Of a DNA stretch of 64,000 bases, positions 53,142 through 62,788 are shown piece after piece. Source of the DNA: Eisenbergiella tayi (GTDB lineage Bacteria > Bacillota > Clostridia > Lachnospirales > Lachnospiraceae); NCBI RefSeq assembly GCF_001881565.1, contig NZ_MPDJ01000002.1:186001-250000 (forward strand), written 5' to 3'. The translations under genes were made by a program, and so were the position numbers. The first letter of the stretch is position 1. Every line of letters starts with the position of its first letter. The notes beneath the pieces are model-generated. The model was not told the origin of the DNA, ran no database searches, and saw only the letters and a program-made list of their open reading frames with translations.

Positions 53142-54035
53142 CTAGCCTTTCACCGCCCCGATCGCAATCCCTTTCACAAAATATTTCTGGACAAAGGGAT
53201 AGATAACCAGGATGGGCAGAATCCCCACCAGCGCAATAGCCATTCTAACCGAAGCCTGGGGGACGCTGGCCGCTATATTGGACGTATTTATCTGGGAATT
53301 CGGGTTATTGGATAAATATTCAATATTTTTCAGCATATTATTGAGCATCTGCTGTACACTGAACAGTTTGGCATCCGTCACATAATACAGTCCGTTAGTC
53401 CAGTCGTTCCAATAGGCCACACCGATGAATAATCCGACCGTCGCCACAATGGGTTTGGCCAGCGGCAGCACCACTTTCCGGAATATTTTGAATTCTCCCG
53501 CTCCGTCTATCCTTGCCGCCTCCAGCAGGGAAATGGGAACATTGCTCTGCAAAAAGGTGCGGACCAGAATCACATTAAAGGCATTCATCAGAAGTCCCGG
53601 TATTATCAGCGCCCAAAACGTATTTTTAATATGAAGGTAACGGGTATACATGATGTATGTGGGTACCAGCCCTCCGTTAAACAGCATGGTAAAAAAGAGA
53701 AAAAAGGCAAAAAAGGTTTTCCCCGGAAACTCGGGCTGTGAAAGGGCATAGGCATAAAGGACGGTCAGGCAAAGGCCCGCTGTGGTGCCTGCTGCCGTAA
53801 CCAGTATGGTTATCCCGTAGGCCCTGAAAATCTGGGCTCTTTCATTCCAGATATACTGATATGCCTCCAGACTGAATTCCTTCGGGAAAAAGGAATATCC
53901 GTACAGGGTGATAACCGTATTGCTTGTAAGGGATGACATAACCAGAAGAATAAACGGAATGACCATAACCAAAGCTACCAGTGCCATTACCACATTTGCC
54001 CCTATTTGAAATCTTAATTCATTTTTACTTTTCAT
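53142..54035 (-). CDS. CUT1 sugar ABC transporter permease (LplC type), second locus
   Basis: A 297-aa membrane protein (MKSKNELRFQIG), six predicted helices, EAA loop LLEAARIDGAGEFKIF, and the family C-terminus FVKGIAIGAVKG. GTG at 54041 is an alternative start; the ATG at 54035 has GGAG 5 bp upstream. It pairs with the permease at 54092; no ATPase gene is local. Confidence 0.9.
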   Translation of the reverse strand: MKSKNELRFQIGANVVMALVALVMVIPFILLVMSSLTSNTVITLYGYSFFPKEFSLEAYQYIWNERAQIFRAYGITILVTAAGTTAGLCLTVLYAYALSQPEFPGKTFFAFFLFFTMLFNGGLVPTYIMYTRYLHIKNTFWALIIPGLLMNAFNVILVRTFLQSNVPISLLEAARIDGAGEFKIFRKVVLPLAKPIVATVGLFIGVAYWNDWTNGLYYVTDAKLFSVQQMLNNMLKNIEYLSNNPNSQINTSNIAASVPQASVRMAIALVGILPILVIYPFVQKYFVKGIAIGAVKG

Positions 54036-54091
54036 TTTCACTCCATTTTCCTTTTAAAGAAGCGGAATAACCGGTATTCCGCCTCTTCCTG

Positions 54092-55006
54092 TCAGAACAA
54101 CGCATTCTCCCTGCTATATTTTTTGGTAATATAGTTAGCTGTCATAACCAGAAGGAAACCTACCAGGGACTGATAGACACAGGCCGCTGAAGACATGCTC
54201 ACATCCCCCATATTAATCAGCCCGCGGTACACATAAGTATCAATGGTATTCGTGGCATCAATCAACGCTCCTGAATTCATCGGCACCTGATAAAACAAAC
54301 CGAAGTCGGAATAGAAAATTCGTCCGATACTCATCAGCGTAAGAGTAATCATGGTCGGTTTGAGCAGAGGAAGAGTGATATGCCTGATCTCTTTCCATCT
54401 GGACGCCCCGTCTATGGAAGCCGCTTCATACAGTTCCTGATCAATTCCCAGGATGGAGGCCAGATAGATAATAGAAGAATATCCGGCCCCTTTCCAGCAG
54501 TTGACAAAAATCAGAATGAATGGCCAGTACTTCGGTTCCGAATAAAAGGCTATCGGTTCCATGCCCAGACCTTTCAGAAAGCCGTTAATAAAGCCTGTCT
54601 GCCCGCTTAAAAAAGCATAGGATAAATAGCTGACGATTACCATAGATATCAGATAAGGCAGCAGTATCAAAGTCTGGTATACCTTCACACACCTTTTATT
54701 CCTGATTTCACTCAGAATAATCGCAATCGCCACTGCTGCAACTAAATTGACCACAATAAATGCACAGTTATATCCCAGCGTATTTCGTGTAATCCGGAAT
54801 GCATCCGGTGTTTTAAACAAATATTCAAAATTGGACAATCCCACCCAGTCGCTTTTCAATATTCCCTTGGTAAAATTCAGATCCTTAAAAGCAATTATCA
54901 CGCCGAACATGGGAATATAATTATTGATAAGCAGATACAAAAATCCCGGAAGAAGCATGAGATAGAATGGGATATATTTTCTGAAACGTCTTTTTTTTAC
55001 TGACAC
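54092..55006 (-). CDS. CUT1 sugar ABC transporter permease (LplB type), second locus
   Basis: A 304-aa membrane protein starting at GTG 55006 (VSVKKRRFRKYIPFY) after AAGGAACGG. Six predicted helices and EAA loop LYEAASIDGASRWKEIRHI; the C-terminus YITKKYSRENALF is typical of the family. It lies between the binding protein and the LplC-type permease. Confidence 0.9.
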   Translation of the reverse strand: MSVKKRRFRKYIPFYLMLLPGFLYLLINNYIPMFGVIIAFKDLNFTKGILKSDWVGLSNFEYLFKTPDAFRITRNTLGYNCAFIVVNLVAAVAIAIILSEIRNKRCVKVYQTLILLPYLISMVIVSYLSYAFLSGQTGFINGFLKGLGMEPIAFYSEPKYWPFILIFVNCWKGAGYSSIIYLASILGIDQELYEAASIDGASRWKEIRHITLPLLKPTMITLTLMSIGRIFYSDFGLFYQVPMNSGALIDATNTIDTYVYRGLINMGDVSMSSAACVYQSLVGFLLVMTANYITKKYSRENALF

Positions 55007-55021
55007 CTTCCGTTCCTTCCT

Positions 55022-56575
55022 TTACTTTTCTGCTATCCAGGCATCCGCCTGCGCCTGCATCTCATCAACGATTTTCTGAATGCCCGCAGCCTTCAGTTCC
55101 TCATTAAATTTAGCCACCGTCGTATCCGGATCATTCAGGCCGGCTTCCGCAATCCCCTGATATTTGTCAATGACATTGGAAATGGCTACGATTTCATTTT
55201 TTACTTTGGAGCTGTCAAAGATAAAGCCGTAAAGAGGGGAAATTTCAGCGGTATCATTATATTTCTGATACTCTTCCCACACGTTTTCCGGATCGGTCTC
55301 CCACGCATATCCGATTGCCGCGTTTCCGGTAATCCAGGATTCATTGGTCCAGCCTACCGTACTGCTTGTCACGCCTTCCGGATAGCCTGCGATACCATTT
55401 TCATTCACCACGTAATCTTTATTTTCAATACCAAAACGGAACAGATTCTGCACCTTGGGATTGGAATAAAGAATATCCAGGAAAGCGAGTGCTTTTTCCG
55501 GAGCTTCACAGGCCACCGGCAGAGACCACTGGCTGAAATCCACGCCCTGTGTTGTAAGGATTCTGTCCGTAAGAGGAATCGTAACCATATCCATACCGGT
55601 ATTCATAGTCTCCTGCGTGGTCGTTCCGGGATGGGAATTTCCGATATATCCAAAGCAGTTCCCCGCTTTGATCAGATCCTGTCTCACATCCGTAATGGTG
55701 GTGGAATCCGGGATGAAATATCCTTTTTTATTCCACTCAAATGCCTTTTGGGCCAGCTCCATATACTCATCCGTTTCATAGGTATTGACAATATCAATAT
55801 GTCCGTCGTTATCATTCATGTAAACGCCCACACCTGACTGAATGATATCGAAAACCCCTTTATTTATATTGGCAAGAGGGCCTCTCTTTGGTTCTGAGCT
55901 GACCAGAAGGGACATTTCGGGATGAAGTTCCTTTACCTTTTTAAGAAGCTCCTCCACGTCATCCAGTGTTTTTATCTGTGCGGCGTCCATCCCGGTTTCT
56001 TCCAGAATATCCTTTCTGCACACAAGTCCTGCCTGCGCCGCCAAATCGCGGAAGGTAGGAACACCGTACAGCTCATCTCCCACATAACATGCATCGATGT
56101 ATTTCCCCATCGCATCCTGCATGTCTTTTCCGTAAGTATCCATCATCCCTGTTATGGGAATCAGCTGCCCTTTATTGACATAATCCTTTGTTCCGGAATA
56201 GGAAAAGAACAAATCCATTTTCTCACCGCTGGAAAGCATCAGATTGGTCTGATCCGTATAGGTTCCCCATTCCAGTACATTCAGACGGATAACCGCATCC
56301 ATGGTCTTGCTCACTTCTTCATTAATCGCAGCTTCCACCTCTGCCAGGCTGGCCGGTGCCGAACTTATGCCGGGAAAGGTCACCAGAATTTCTGTCATTT
56401 CCCCATCCTTTAATACGGGATCCCCGGCTTCCGCGTTTTCCTGAACTGCCGTGCTCTCTGATGCTTCATTCGTTCCTTCCGCCGGAGCCGTTTCCGTGCC
56501 TGCGCTGTTTCCGCATGCCCCTAATACCAAAGCCGCACTGAGCGCCAAAGCTGTAATACTTACTCTCTTTTTCAT
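55022..56575 (-). CDS. extracellular sugar-binding lipoprotein, second CUT1 locus
   Basis: A 517-aa protein from ATG 56575 (MKKRVSITALALSAALVLGACG), with AGGAGG upstream and lipobox LGACG. After an acidic, Thr/Glu-rich linker it has the family 1 binding fold (LAEVEAAINEEVSKTMDAVIRL, YGVPTFRDLAAQAGLVCRKD). First gene of the transport set and just downstream of the YesM/AraC pair that probably controls it. Confidence 0.9.
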   Translation of the reverse strand: MKKRVSITALALSAALVLGACGNSAGTETAPAEGTNEASESTAVQENAEAGDPVLKDGEMTEILVTFPGISSAPASLAEVEAAINEEVSKTMDAVIRLNVLEWGTYTDQTNLMLSSGEKMDLFFSYSGTKDYVNKGQLIPITGMMDTYGKDMQDAMGKYIDACYVGDELYGVPTFRDLAAQAGLVCRKDILEETGMDAAQIKTLDDVEELLKKVKELHPEMSLLVSSEPKRGPLANINKGVFDIIQSGVGVYMNDNDGHIDIVNTYETDEYMELAQKAFEWNKKGYFIPDSTTITDVRQDLIKAGNCFGYIGNSHPGTTTQETMNTGMDMVTIPLTDRILTTQGVDFSQWSLPVACEAPEKALAFLDILYSNPKVQNLFRFGIENKDYVVNENGIAGYPEGVTSSTVGWTNESWITGNAAIGYAWETDPENVWEEYQKYNDTAEISPLYGFIFDSSKVKNEIVAISNVIDKYQGIAEAGLNDPDTTVAKFNEELKAAGIQKIVDEMQAQADAWIAEK

Positions 56576-56650
56576 GATATCCCTCCTGCCCGCTCTCACG
56601 AGCCGCAAATCTCAGTTACACCATAAGTTACTTACAAAGGCCTTTGTTTG

Positions 56651-56704
56651 ATTATAGTATAACGGCCGGCCAATTCTGTCACAAGAACAAAACCGACCGG
56701 CCGT
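56651..56704 (-). promoter_or_regulatory. hairpin and probable promoter before the second binding-protein gene
   Basis: Inverted repeat ACGGCCGG/CCGGCCGT (56662-56669 with 56697-56704). Just left of it is a perfect leftward TATAAT (56651-56656). The stem may end the regulator transcript; the -10 box would start the transport operon about 70 bp before its first codon. TTGTGA with 16 bp to TTATAC is an alternative overlapping promoter. Confidence 0.5.
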
Positions 56705-56730
56705 GTAACGATTCCGACTTCTTCCCTTAC

Positions 56731-58014
56731 TCACGTGCAGCGCCCGCTCTCGCTCAGGCTGCTGCGGTATTCCGCCGGGGTGATCCCCGTACATTTCTTA
56801 AAGATCTTGGAAAAATAAGGAGGGGATTCATAACCTACCAGGCCGCCTATTTCACTGATCGATTTCTGCATATCCGCAAGATATTCCTTGGCTTTCAGTA
56901 TGCGGAAATGCTGTACGTATTCCATGAGCGTATACCCGGTCGCACATTTGAAGCTCCTGTTCAGGTAATCCTGATTCATATGCACCAGTTCCTCCACATC
57001 CTTCCGGTTAATGGATTCGTTATAATGCTGCTCCAGATACTCGCGGAGGCTGCGGATGAGTTCATTCCCCGCACCGCTCCTGCCGTTTCCGGACAGTGCC
57101 TCTTCCATTATGCTGCCCGTCCACTGATCCCCATAATAAATCCTCTGCCCCTTCCGGAAGTACTGCCGGGACACCTCCTTCAGCATCCGGTACCGCTGCG
57201 CCGCTTCCTCCAGCCGCAGCTCCTTCGTATAGTAGGCATACAGCTCATATTTCAGATATCTCGACACCTTTCCCAGAAAAACCCGGGACATTTCCTCAAT
57301 ATCCTCCTTCTGTTTCCCTTTCTTCACCAGCCATATCATATCCCCGTTATACTCCAGCATAACGGTCTCCGGAAACAGCTCCTCCGCAATATTTTCCAAT
57401 GCGAAATAAAAAACCGATCCTTTATCCGCCTTGCTTTCCTTCCCCGTTAAAGGCAGCAGAACGAGATTGTCCAGTTCCAGATCTTCTTTCTGCATTCCTC
57501 TGCGGACAATTTCTTTATCCATATAATCGGCAAAGGGAAGAATCTCTTCCGAAAGCAGGTCACGATAGAAAATTTTCTCCGTTTTTCCGCGGTTTTCCTC
57601 ATAGTATTCTCCATATCTTCTCTGTTCTTCCCGTTTCTGTTCCTCCCTGATATTCTGCACGGCCTCTTCCACCACCGCTTTCAGTTCTTTGAAAACTATC
57701 GGTTTGAGAAGGAATTTGAATACCCCGATGGAAATAGCGTCTTTGGCATAGTTAAAGTCAGGGAAACCCGTCAGTATGATATTCACGATATCCGGATACT
57801 CCTCCTGCACCCATGTAAGGAACGAAATCCCGTTCTCCTGGGGCATTTCTATATCACTGATTATTATCTGTATCGATTCCTGCGTTACAATCCGTTTCGC
57901 CTCCTGGGCATTGTAGGCTGTAAAGACCTCGTTTATTCCAAGATCCTCCCAGCAGACCGCTTTTTTCAGGATCTGAATCACAGCCACTTCATCATCCACC
58001 AGTAAAATATTCAC
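56731..58014 (-). CDS. AraC-type response regulator (YesN family)
   Basis: A 427-aa protein starting at GTG 58014 (VNILLVDDEVAVIQI). Receiver domain about 1-120 with the phospho-Asp in IIISDIEMPQENG; a middle region of unknown fold; C-terminal AraC DNA-binding domain (about 320-420, MNQDYLNRSFKCATG and VGYESPPYFSKIFKKCTGITPAEYR). It is coupled to the sensor kinase, 4 bp apart, and most likely activates the binding-protein/permease operon when the sugar is sensed. Confidence 0.92.
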   Translation of the reverse strand: MNILLVDDEVAVIQILKKAVCWEDLGINEVFTAYNAQEAKRIVTQESIQIIISDIEMPQENGISFLTWVQEEYPDIVNIILTGFPDFNYAKDAISIGVFKFLLKPIVFKELKAVVEEAVQNIREEQKREEQRRYGEYYEENRGKTEKIFYRDLLSEEILPFADYMDKEIVRRGMQKEDLELDNLVLLPLTGKESKADKGSVFYFALENIAEELFPETVMLEYNGDMIWLVKKGKQKEDIEEMSRVFLGKVSRYLKYELYAYYTKELRLEEAAQRYRMLKEVSRQYFRKGQRIYYGDQWTGSIMEEALSGNGRSGAGNELIRSLREYLEQHYNESINRKDVEELVHMNQDYLNRSFKCATGYTLMEYVQHFRILKAKEYLADMQKSISEIGGLVGYESPPYFSKIFKKCTGITPAEYRSSLSESGRCT

Positions 58015-58018
58015 CCTG

Positions 58019-59689
58019 CTATTCCTCCCTTCTTTCCGGAATCCGGATATATATTGCCGCCCCCTGTTCCCGGTTCCTTATTTTGATTCCGGCCCTTCCA
58101 TGATATAAAAGCTTCAGCCTGTTTTTGATATTCACAATACCTATATGCTGCCCATTTTCTTCGATATCTTCCCCCGCTTCCAGCTTACGCAGCATTTCCT
58201 GCCGGAATCCCACGCCGGTGTCCGAGATTAGAAAAACAAGGCTCCCCGGATATTTTCTGACGGTAATATGAAGGGTAAGCCTGGGAACCAGGGTGATATT
58301 ATGCTTGATTCCATTTTCTATAAAGGTCTGGAGCAGCAGCGGAGGAACCCACTCCTCTTTTCGGTCCGCATCGCATTCCAAAGAAAAATCTAGGCATTCC
58401 GGATAACGCATCTGCTGGATTTTAATATAATCCTCCACACAGCCAATTTCCTGCTCCAGCCTCACAAAATCCTTTTTGGTGCTGAGCAGGTAGCGGAAAT
58501 ATCTGGACATATATACCGCCAGCTCCTGTATTCCTTTATAATCCCGTATTTCAGCCAGTCCATAGATCAGGTTCAGGATATTGGTATATAAATGCGGCTG
58601 GATCTGGACACGCAGATAACTGCTCTGGATGCGCTGTTTATCCAGCATGTTCTCGTAGACATCAATTTTCAGCTTCATTATCTGTTCCGCCATATGGTTA
58701 AAGGTTTCATACAGCACCTTGATTTCATTATTGCGCGGATATTCTCTCAGGCGAACCTCCGTCCTGCCTTCACTGAAGGCTTCCATGGCGTCTTTCAGGC
58801 TGTTCAGAGGATTGAAAACCACCTTTCTCTGAAACTGGATAACCCCCAGGATAATGATGCAGCCGATAAGGATGGCGCATACCGTCAGCATCCACAGATA
58901 ATCCCGCTCACTGTAAAGCCTGTTCTGGGACACGATGGCTCCCAGGCTGTAATCGGTCTGCACGAGATCGTTCTTGAACAGGATCTCTGAGGAATAATCC
59001 ATATCCTTCCCCATCCTTGTCACGACATTCCCTTCTCTGTCCAGAACCGCAACAGCCTCGGCGGCCTTACTGCCGCTCATCATATCCTCCAGTATAATAT
59101 TACACTCCACATAGGCCCCCACATATCCGTTAAACATGCGGTATACCTGTAAAAAGTAATATTTTCCTCCGCTTTCCATAAGACTCCAGCTATTATTGTT
59201 GCGGATTCCTCCCGCATCGATATAATCCTTTACGGTCTTTTCATTTTCCAGGTTTTCCACATAATTCCCCGAATGTCCGGTGGCACGGAGAAATATTCCT
59301 CTTTCCGGAACATACGAAAAAATACACATCTGATTTCCATGCATACTTACAATATCAATCAGCTTGTCCAGCAATTCTATTTTGCTTGTTTCCACCAGAA
59401 GACTGTCGTTTGACTCGCATATATTATAGAAGGCTTCCCCGCCTTCATAGCTTATTATGGAAAGCATGGAATTATTGATGGTTTTCAGCTTATCCGCCCA
59501 GAATCCGCTGTACAGTTCCAGGGAATTCTGGTACATTTCTTCCGCCCGCTGCCGGTACTGTTTGAGCACATAAAAATTGGACATCTCCATAAGGAATATA
59601 ATTACCATTAATGCAATCAGAATAGAAAGAAGCACTTTCGTGTAGATCGACTTTCTGTAATCCAATGTGAGCCTTTTAAAAATACCCAT
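58019..59689 (-). CDS. YesM-type sensor histidine kinase
   Basis: A 556-aa membrane protein. Helix 1 about 15-38, extracellular sensing domain about 40-270, helix 2 about 280-300, HAMP, then the His_kinase domain (RVQIQPHLYTNILNLIYGLAE; the phospho-His follows QIQP) and ATPase domain (PPLLLQTFIENGIKHNI, ISDTGVGF). Ribosome site GAGGGAGAG. Together with the AraC regulator it forms the standard Firmicute control pair for CUT1 sugar loci. Confidence 0.92.
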   Translation of the reverse strand: MGIFKRLTLDYRKSIYTKVLLSILIALMVIIFLMEMSNFYVLKQYRQRAEEMYQNSLELYSGFWADKLKTINNSMLSIISYEGGEAFYNICESNDSLLVETSKIELLDKLIDIVSMHGNQMCIFSYVPERGIFLRATGHSGNYVENLENEKTVKDYIDAGGIRNNNSWSLMESGGKYYFLQVYRMFNGYVGAYVECNIILEDMMSGSKAAEAVAVLDREGNVVTRMGKDMDYSSEILFKNDLVQTDYSLGAIVSQNRLYSERDYLWMLTVCAILIGCIIILGVIQFQRKVVFNPLNSLKDAMEAFSEGRTEVRLREYPRNNEIKVLYETFNHMAEQIMKLKIDVYENMLDKQRIQSSYLRVQIQPHLYTNILNLIYGLAEIRDYKGIQELAVYMSRYFRYLLSTKKDFVRLEQEIGCVEDYIKIQQMRYPECLDFSLECDADRKEEWVPPLLLQTFIENGIKHNITLVPRLTLHITVRKYPGSLVFLISDTGVGFRQEMLRKLEAGEDIEENGQHIGIVNIKNRLKLLYHGRAGIKIRNREQGAAIYIRIPERREE

Positions 59690-60069
59690 AACTCTCCCTC
59701 TTTTCCTTATAAAGCATTATCCATTTCATATGCACCCCGCAATACATCCGAAATATCCCTTTTTAATTTTATTTTATTATAATTGAATAAGACAAGGTTA
59801 AAAACGACTTCTTCTGTAACAATCCCGACCAGATTATTCTGCCCATAACCAGTCCTTCTCAGTATCTGATTATACAGGAATGGCATAATAAATTCCCTGA
59901 AATAAATAAAAAAAGAGATGACAGCGGTGATATAGCACTCCCGAAACAAATCCGGCAAATAACCAAATCCATTTCAGAGGCGTCATAACGACCGCAAATC
60001 ATCTCTTTTTCAATATCATTATTTCATTTTTCGGGAACCGCAGCATTTCTGCCGGAACCACACCTGTTA
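59690..60069. other. intergenic region, 380 bp, with a structured leader or terminator
   Basis: Between the SGNH esterase and the sensor kinase. Besides the structure at 59902-60010 it is very A/T-rich, with a leftward TATAAT near 59776-59781 lacking a good -35. A TTG-started 83-codon frame (59707-59958) has no convincing ribosome site and I do not call it. Confidence 0.4.
59902..60010 (-). terminator. long stem-loop with U-run, terminator or leader RNA
   Basis: 12-bp stem (59910-59921 with 59999-60010) plus an inner GCGGT/ACCGC helix (59924-59928 with 59991-59995), enclosing about 60 nt. Leftward it ends in a U-rich tract. It is either the terminator of the GH43/SGNH unit or an attenuator-like leader of the kinase operon. 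Confidence 0.55.
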
Positions 60070-61155
60070 TCAGGGCTTTAAGACCGTATCCAGCACCTGG
60101 GCCTGAATCCTGGCCAGATAATCATTCGGATGGTTCAGGAGGTTTCCCGTCAGATCGATATATCTTTTTCTTTTCATCACTTCCCGCTGCACACCCTGTA
60201 CATCCGCAAGTACCACGCCCTGTCCGCACAAAAGCCGCAGGCTTCTGGCATACTCATGCTGATGGGCACAGAAATAATGGGGTTCTGTTTCCGACAGAGG
60301 ATTCGGCAGGCTGGTGGCAATCAGGACAAATTCCGTTTCCGGCGCCTTCTCACGGATACGCTCCATCAGACGCTTTGTCTTTTTCCGGTATTCTTCCCCC
60401 GCACATCTGTCGTTCATGCCGAAGCCCAGCAGAACCAGATCCGGCTGATAAGAAGCGGCTCTTTTCCATGCATTCTCTATCGCCCACTCGGTATCCACTC
60501 CTCCTACGGAGGTGTTTATAAATTCAATGGGCACGCCGTAAAAATCCTGCAGGCTTTCCATCAAAAGCTCAGACCACTGAGGCTGCTTCGGCTCCAGGCC
60601 ATACAGTCCGCTGCAGTCACAGCCGCAGGAAATGCTGTCGCCATACAGGACAATCCGTACCTTTTCTTTTTGTTTCCATTTCCCATACAGGCGGGGAAGA
60701 CGGGCGATCCGGGAAACCGGGCGGTATCCTGTCCACTTTTCTTTTGTCTCATAGGTAACTGCCGCCTGCCAGCGGGTAATCATTTCCGGATTGCCTATGG
60801 CATTCAGGTTCAGGAACTTCCCATCCGTCGTTGCTACCGGCCCGAAATCCAGTTCCATGGCGTTGCTTTTCTGCCCTTCTTTTGCTTCTTCGAAGGAATC
60901 ATAATAGAAACTGTTCCATCCGGTATGGGGCATACGGCTGTCCTGCGTGAGAACCAGCCGCCCGTCCTCCACATAACAATCTCTTCCTAAATCAAAGGTA
61001 CAGGACTTATCATAGCTTTCTATCGCAATCACTTTTTCCGGTTCCAGAAGGAAAGGGGCGCTGCAAGGCTCCCCGTCCCCCACCATGGCAAAGGTTTCCC
61101 TGAAAACCTGCCCGCCTTCCCATACCGGTCTCAATAACATATTTTTATCTGTCAT
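60070..61155 (-). CDS. SGNH/GDSL esterase with N-terminal beta domain
   Basis: A 361-aa protein from ATG 61155 (MTDKNMLLRPVWEGG), 19 bp after the GH43 stop. Residues about 1-155 form a beta-rich domain; the SGNH domain follows with VLYGDSISCGC (nucleophile Ser), NTSVGGVDTEWA (block II Gly), LGFGMNDR (block III Asn) and a C-terminal NHPNDYLARIQ (catalytic Asp/His block, with the order NHPND). This arrangement is seen in carbohydrate esterases that deacetylate plant or host glycans. No signal peptide. Coupled to GH43, so it likely works on the same imported glycan. Confidence 0.83.
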   Translation of the reverse strand: MTDKNMLLRPVWEGGQVFRETFAMVGDGEPCSAPFLLEPEKVIAIESYDKSCTFDLGRDCYVEDGRLVLTQDSRMPHTGWNSFYYDSFEEAKEGQKSNAMELDFGPVATTDGKFLNLNAIGNPEMITRWQAAVTYETKEKWTGYRPVSRIARLPRLYGKWKQKEKVRIVLYGDSISCGCDCSGLYGLEPKQPQWSELLMESLQDFYGVPIEFINTSVGGVDTEWAIENAWKRAASYQPDLVLLGFGMNDRCAGEEYRKKTKRLMERIREKAPETEFVLIATSLPNPLSETEPHYFCAHQHEYARSLRLLCGQGVVLADVQGVQREVMKRKRYIDLTGNLLNHPNDYLARIQAQVLDTVLKP

Positions 61156-61174
61156 TTCGTCCGTCCCTTTCTTC

Positions 61175-62590
61175 TCATTCCAGACAGAAGGAAGCCAGAC
61201 TCGCGCCGCCATCTCCCTGATAAACAAAGTACAGAGCCTGCACGCCGTCCGGAATGGCAATTGCTGCACCGTATTCCTTCCACTCGTTGGAAAATTCCAC
61301 AGGAATCCAGCCCAGTACCGGGCCGTCCCATGCTGTTTTTACTCCAAAAGCCCCTTTACAGTAACCGCGCACTCTTATGGATACCCGGCTTATTCCCTTG
61401 CATGCAAAATACTTAAAGCCTGCATGGGCTCCGTCCCTCATGTTGGCGATATATCCGGTTTCCTCATCACCGTCCCTGCCGTCCTGGGTGATCTTGGGGA
61501 AACGGCAGTCCATCCATTCTCCCGGTGCTCCCGTCGTAAACGCTTCGTCTCCTGTAAACAGATGGCAGGCAAGATATGCCGGGTACTCCCCTTTACCTTC
61601 CAAAGGACCTCCGTTGGCTCCGCAGGAGGTTATTTCCGCCTGAACAATACTTCCGTCTTCACGGAAAGAAATCGGTTCGATGCAGCCCTGCCTGCTGAAA
61701 TTAGTCCCGTCCGTATGCCTGTGATAGAAAATATACCATTTTCCCCGGATTTCCACGATACTGCCATGATTATTCCCGCCATAGCTCATAGGCTTTTCAG
61801 CCGGCTTATAGGTATCAATATGACAGTCATTGTTGCTGACAATCACGCCCCCATACACAAAATCCTTCATAGGAGACTTACTGGTGGCATAGCACAGCTC
61901 AACCATGGCAACTGAAGAATAAATAAAATAATAGGTGTCACCTTTTTTCCGGATGGACGAGGCTTCAAAAAATTCATGGCCTTCAAAGCTGCTTCCCTTG
62001 CTGTACGGCTGGCTGGGCGCAATATTTACCGGGCCTTCCTTTATAGTGAGCATATCCGGGCCGAGCACTGTTCCCATAGGGCCGCTTCTGGATTTGTCGC
62101 CAATCGCACAGAAGCCCGTATACAGATATGTATTCTCTCCTTCTGTCATCACGCCCGGATCAAACTGTGGTTCATCCCCTTCTTTTTCTCCCAGACGTGT
62201 GCCGTCCGCATAATGGACATATCCGTAGAATTCATATTCGCCTGCCGGCGTATCGCACACCGCCACGGATACCACAGGTACCTTATCCAGGACATAATAG
62301 AGATAGTATCTGCCGTCCGGCCCCACCGTCACGTCCGGTGCATACAGACACATATAGCCGTCCGGATTCAGCGGATCCTGCGTTTTCCGGTAAATCACTC
62401 CTTCATAACGCCAATCCCCCAAATCATCCGCCGGAGCGGACCAGCATACATAATCATTCAGACAGTATGCATGGCCGCGGAAACGGTCATGGGAGCCGTA
62501 AATATAGACTCTGTCATTAAATACATAAGGTTCTCCGTCAGGGATATATTCCCAGGACGGAAGATAAGGATTATATGCTTGTTTTTTCAT
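61175..62590 (-). CDS. GH43 family glycoside hydrolase with C-terminal beta domain
   Basis: A 471-aa protein from ATG 62590 (MKKQAYNPYLPSWEYIPDGEPYVF). Five-bladed propeller about 1-320. The catalytic base is the Asp of IPDGEP, the pKa-modulating Asp is in YAPDVTV and the acid Glu in HEFFEASSIRK. A CBM6-like C-terminal domain follows (about 330-470). GH43 enzymes act on arabinose- or xylose-containing (some galactose-containing) glycans. Intracellular by lack of a signal peptide. It precedes the SGNH esterase in a two-gene set. Confidence 0.87.
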   Translation of the reverse strand: MKKQAYNPYLPSWEYIPDGEPYVFNDRVYIYGSHDRFRGHAYCLNDYVCWSAPADDLGDWRYEGVIYRKTQDPLNPDGYMCLYAPDVTVGPDGRYYLYYVLDKVPVVSVAVCDTPAGEYEFYGYVHYADGTRLGEKEGDEPQFDPGVMTEGENTYLYTGFCAIGDKSRSGPMGTVLGPDMLTIKEGPVNIAPSQPYSKGSSFEGHEFFEASSIRKKGDTYYFIYSSVAMVELCYATSKSPMKDFVYGGVIVSNNDCHIDTYKPAEKPMSYGGNNHGSIVEIRGKWYIFYHRHTDGTNFSRQGCIEPISFREDGSIVQAEITSCGANGGPLEGKGEYPAYLACHLFTGDEAFTTGAPGEWMDCRFPKITQDGRDGDEETGYIANMRDGAHAGFKYFACKGISRVSIRVRGYCKGAFGVKTAWDGPVLGWIPVEFSNEWKEYGAAIAIPDGVQALYFVYQGDGGASLASFCLE

Positions 62591-62702
62591 ACTTTTGCTG
62601 TACCTTCCCTTCCGAAGCCCGGCTGACAAACGGACAGACACAGGCCTTTTTTATTTCTTATTTTTTCATATACCTTTGGGGAAAGCAATGACTTATCCTT
62701 AT

Positions 62703-62757
62703 GAAAAAATTGATTTATTATCATATTGTGACGGAATGATAATAAATCAATTTTTTC
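62703..62757. terminator. perfect 22-bp stem-loop terminator
   Basis: 62703-62724 is the exact reverse complement of 62736-62757, with an 11-nt loop and six T or A at the ends, so it can work in both directions. It separates the partial gene at 62789 from the GH43 gene. Confidence 0.85.
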
Positions 62758-62788
62758 TGCTTCCTGGAGAACTCCTGTAATTCTTCCC

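Noticed and set aside
59707..59958. 83-codon minus-strand frame starting at TTG
   Set aside because: It overlaps the structured terminator/leader, has no convincing ribosome site and no recognisable domain.
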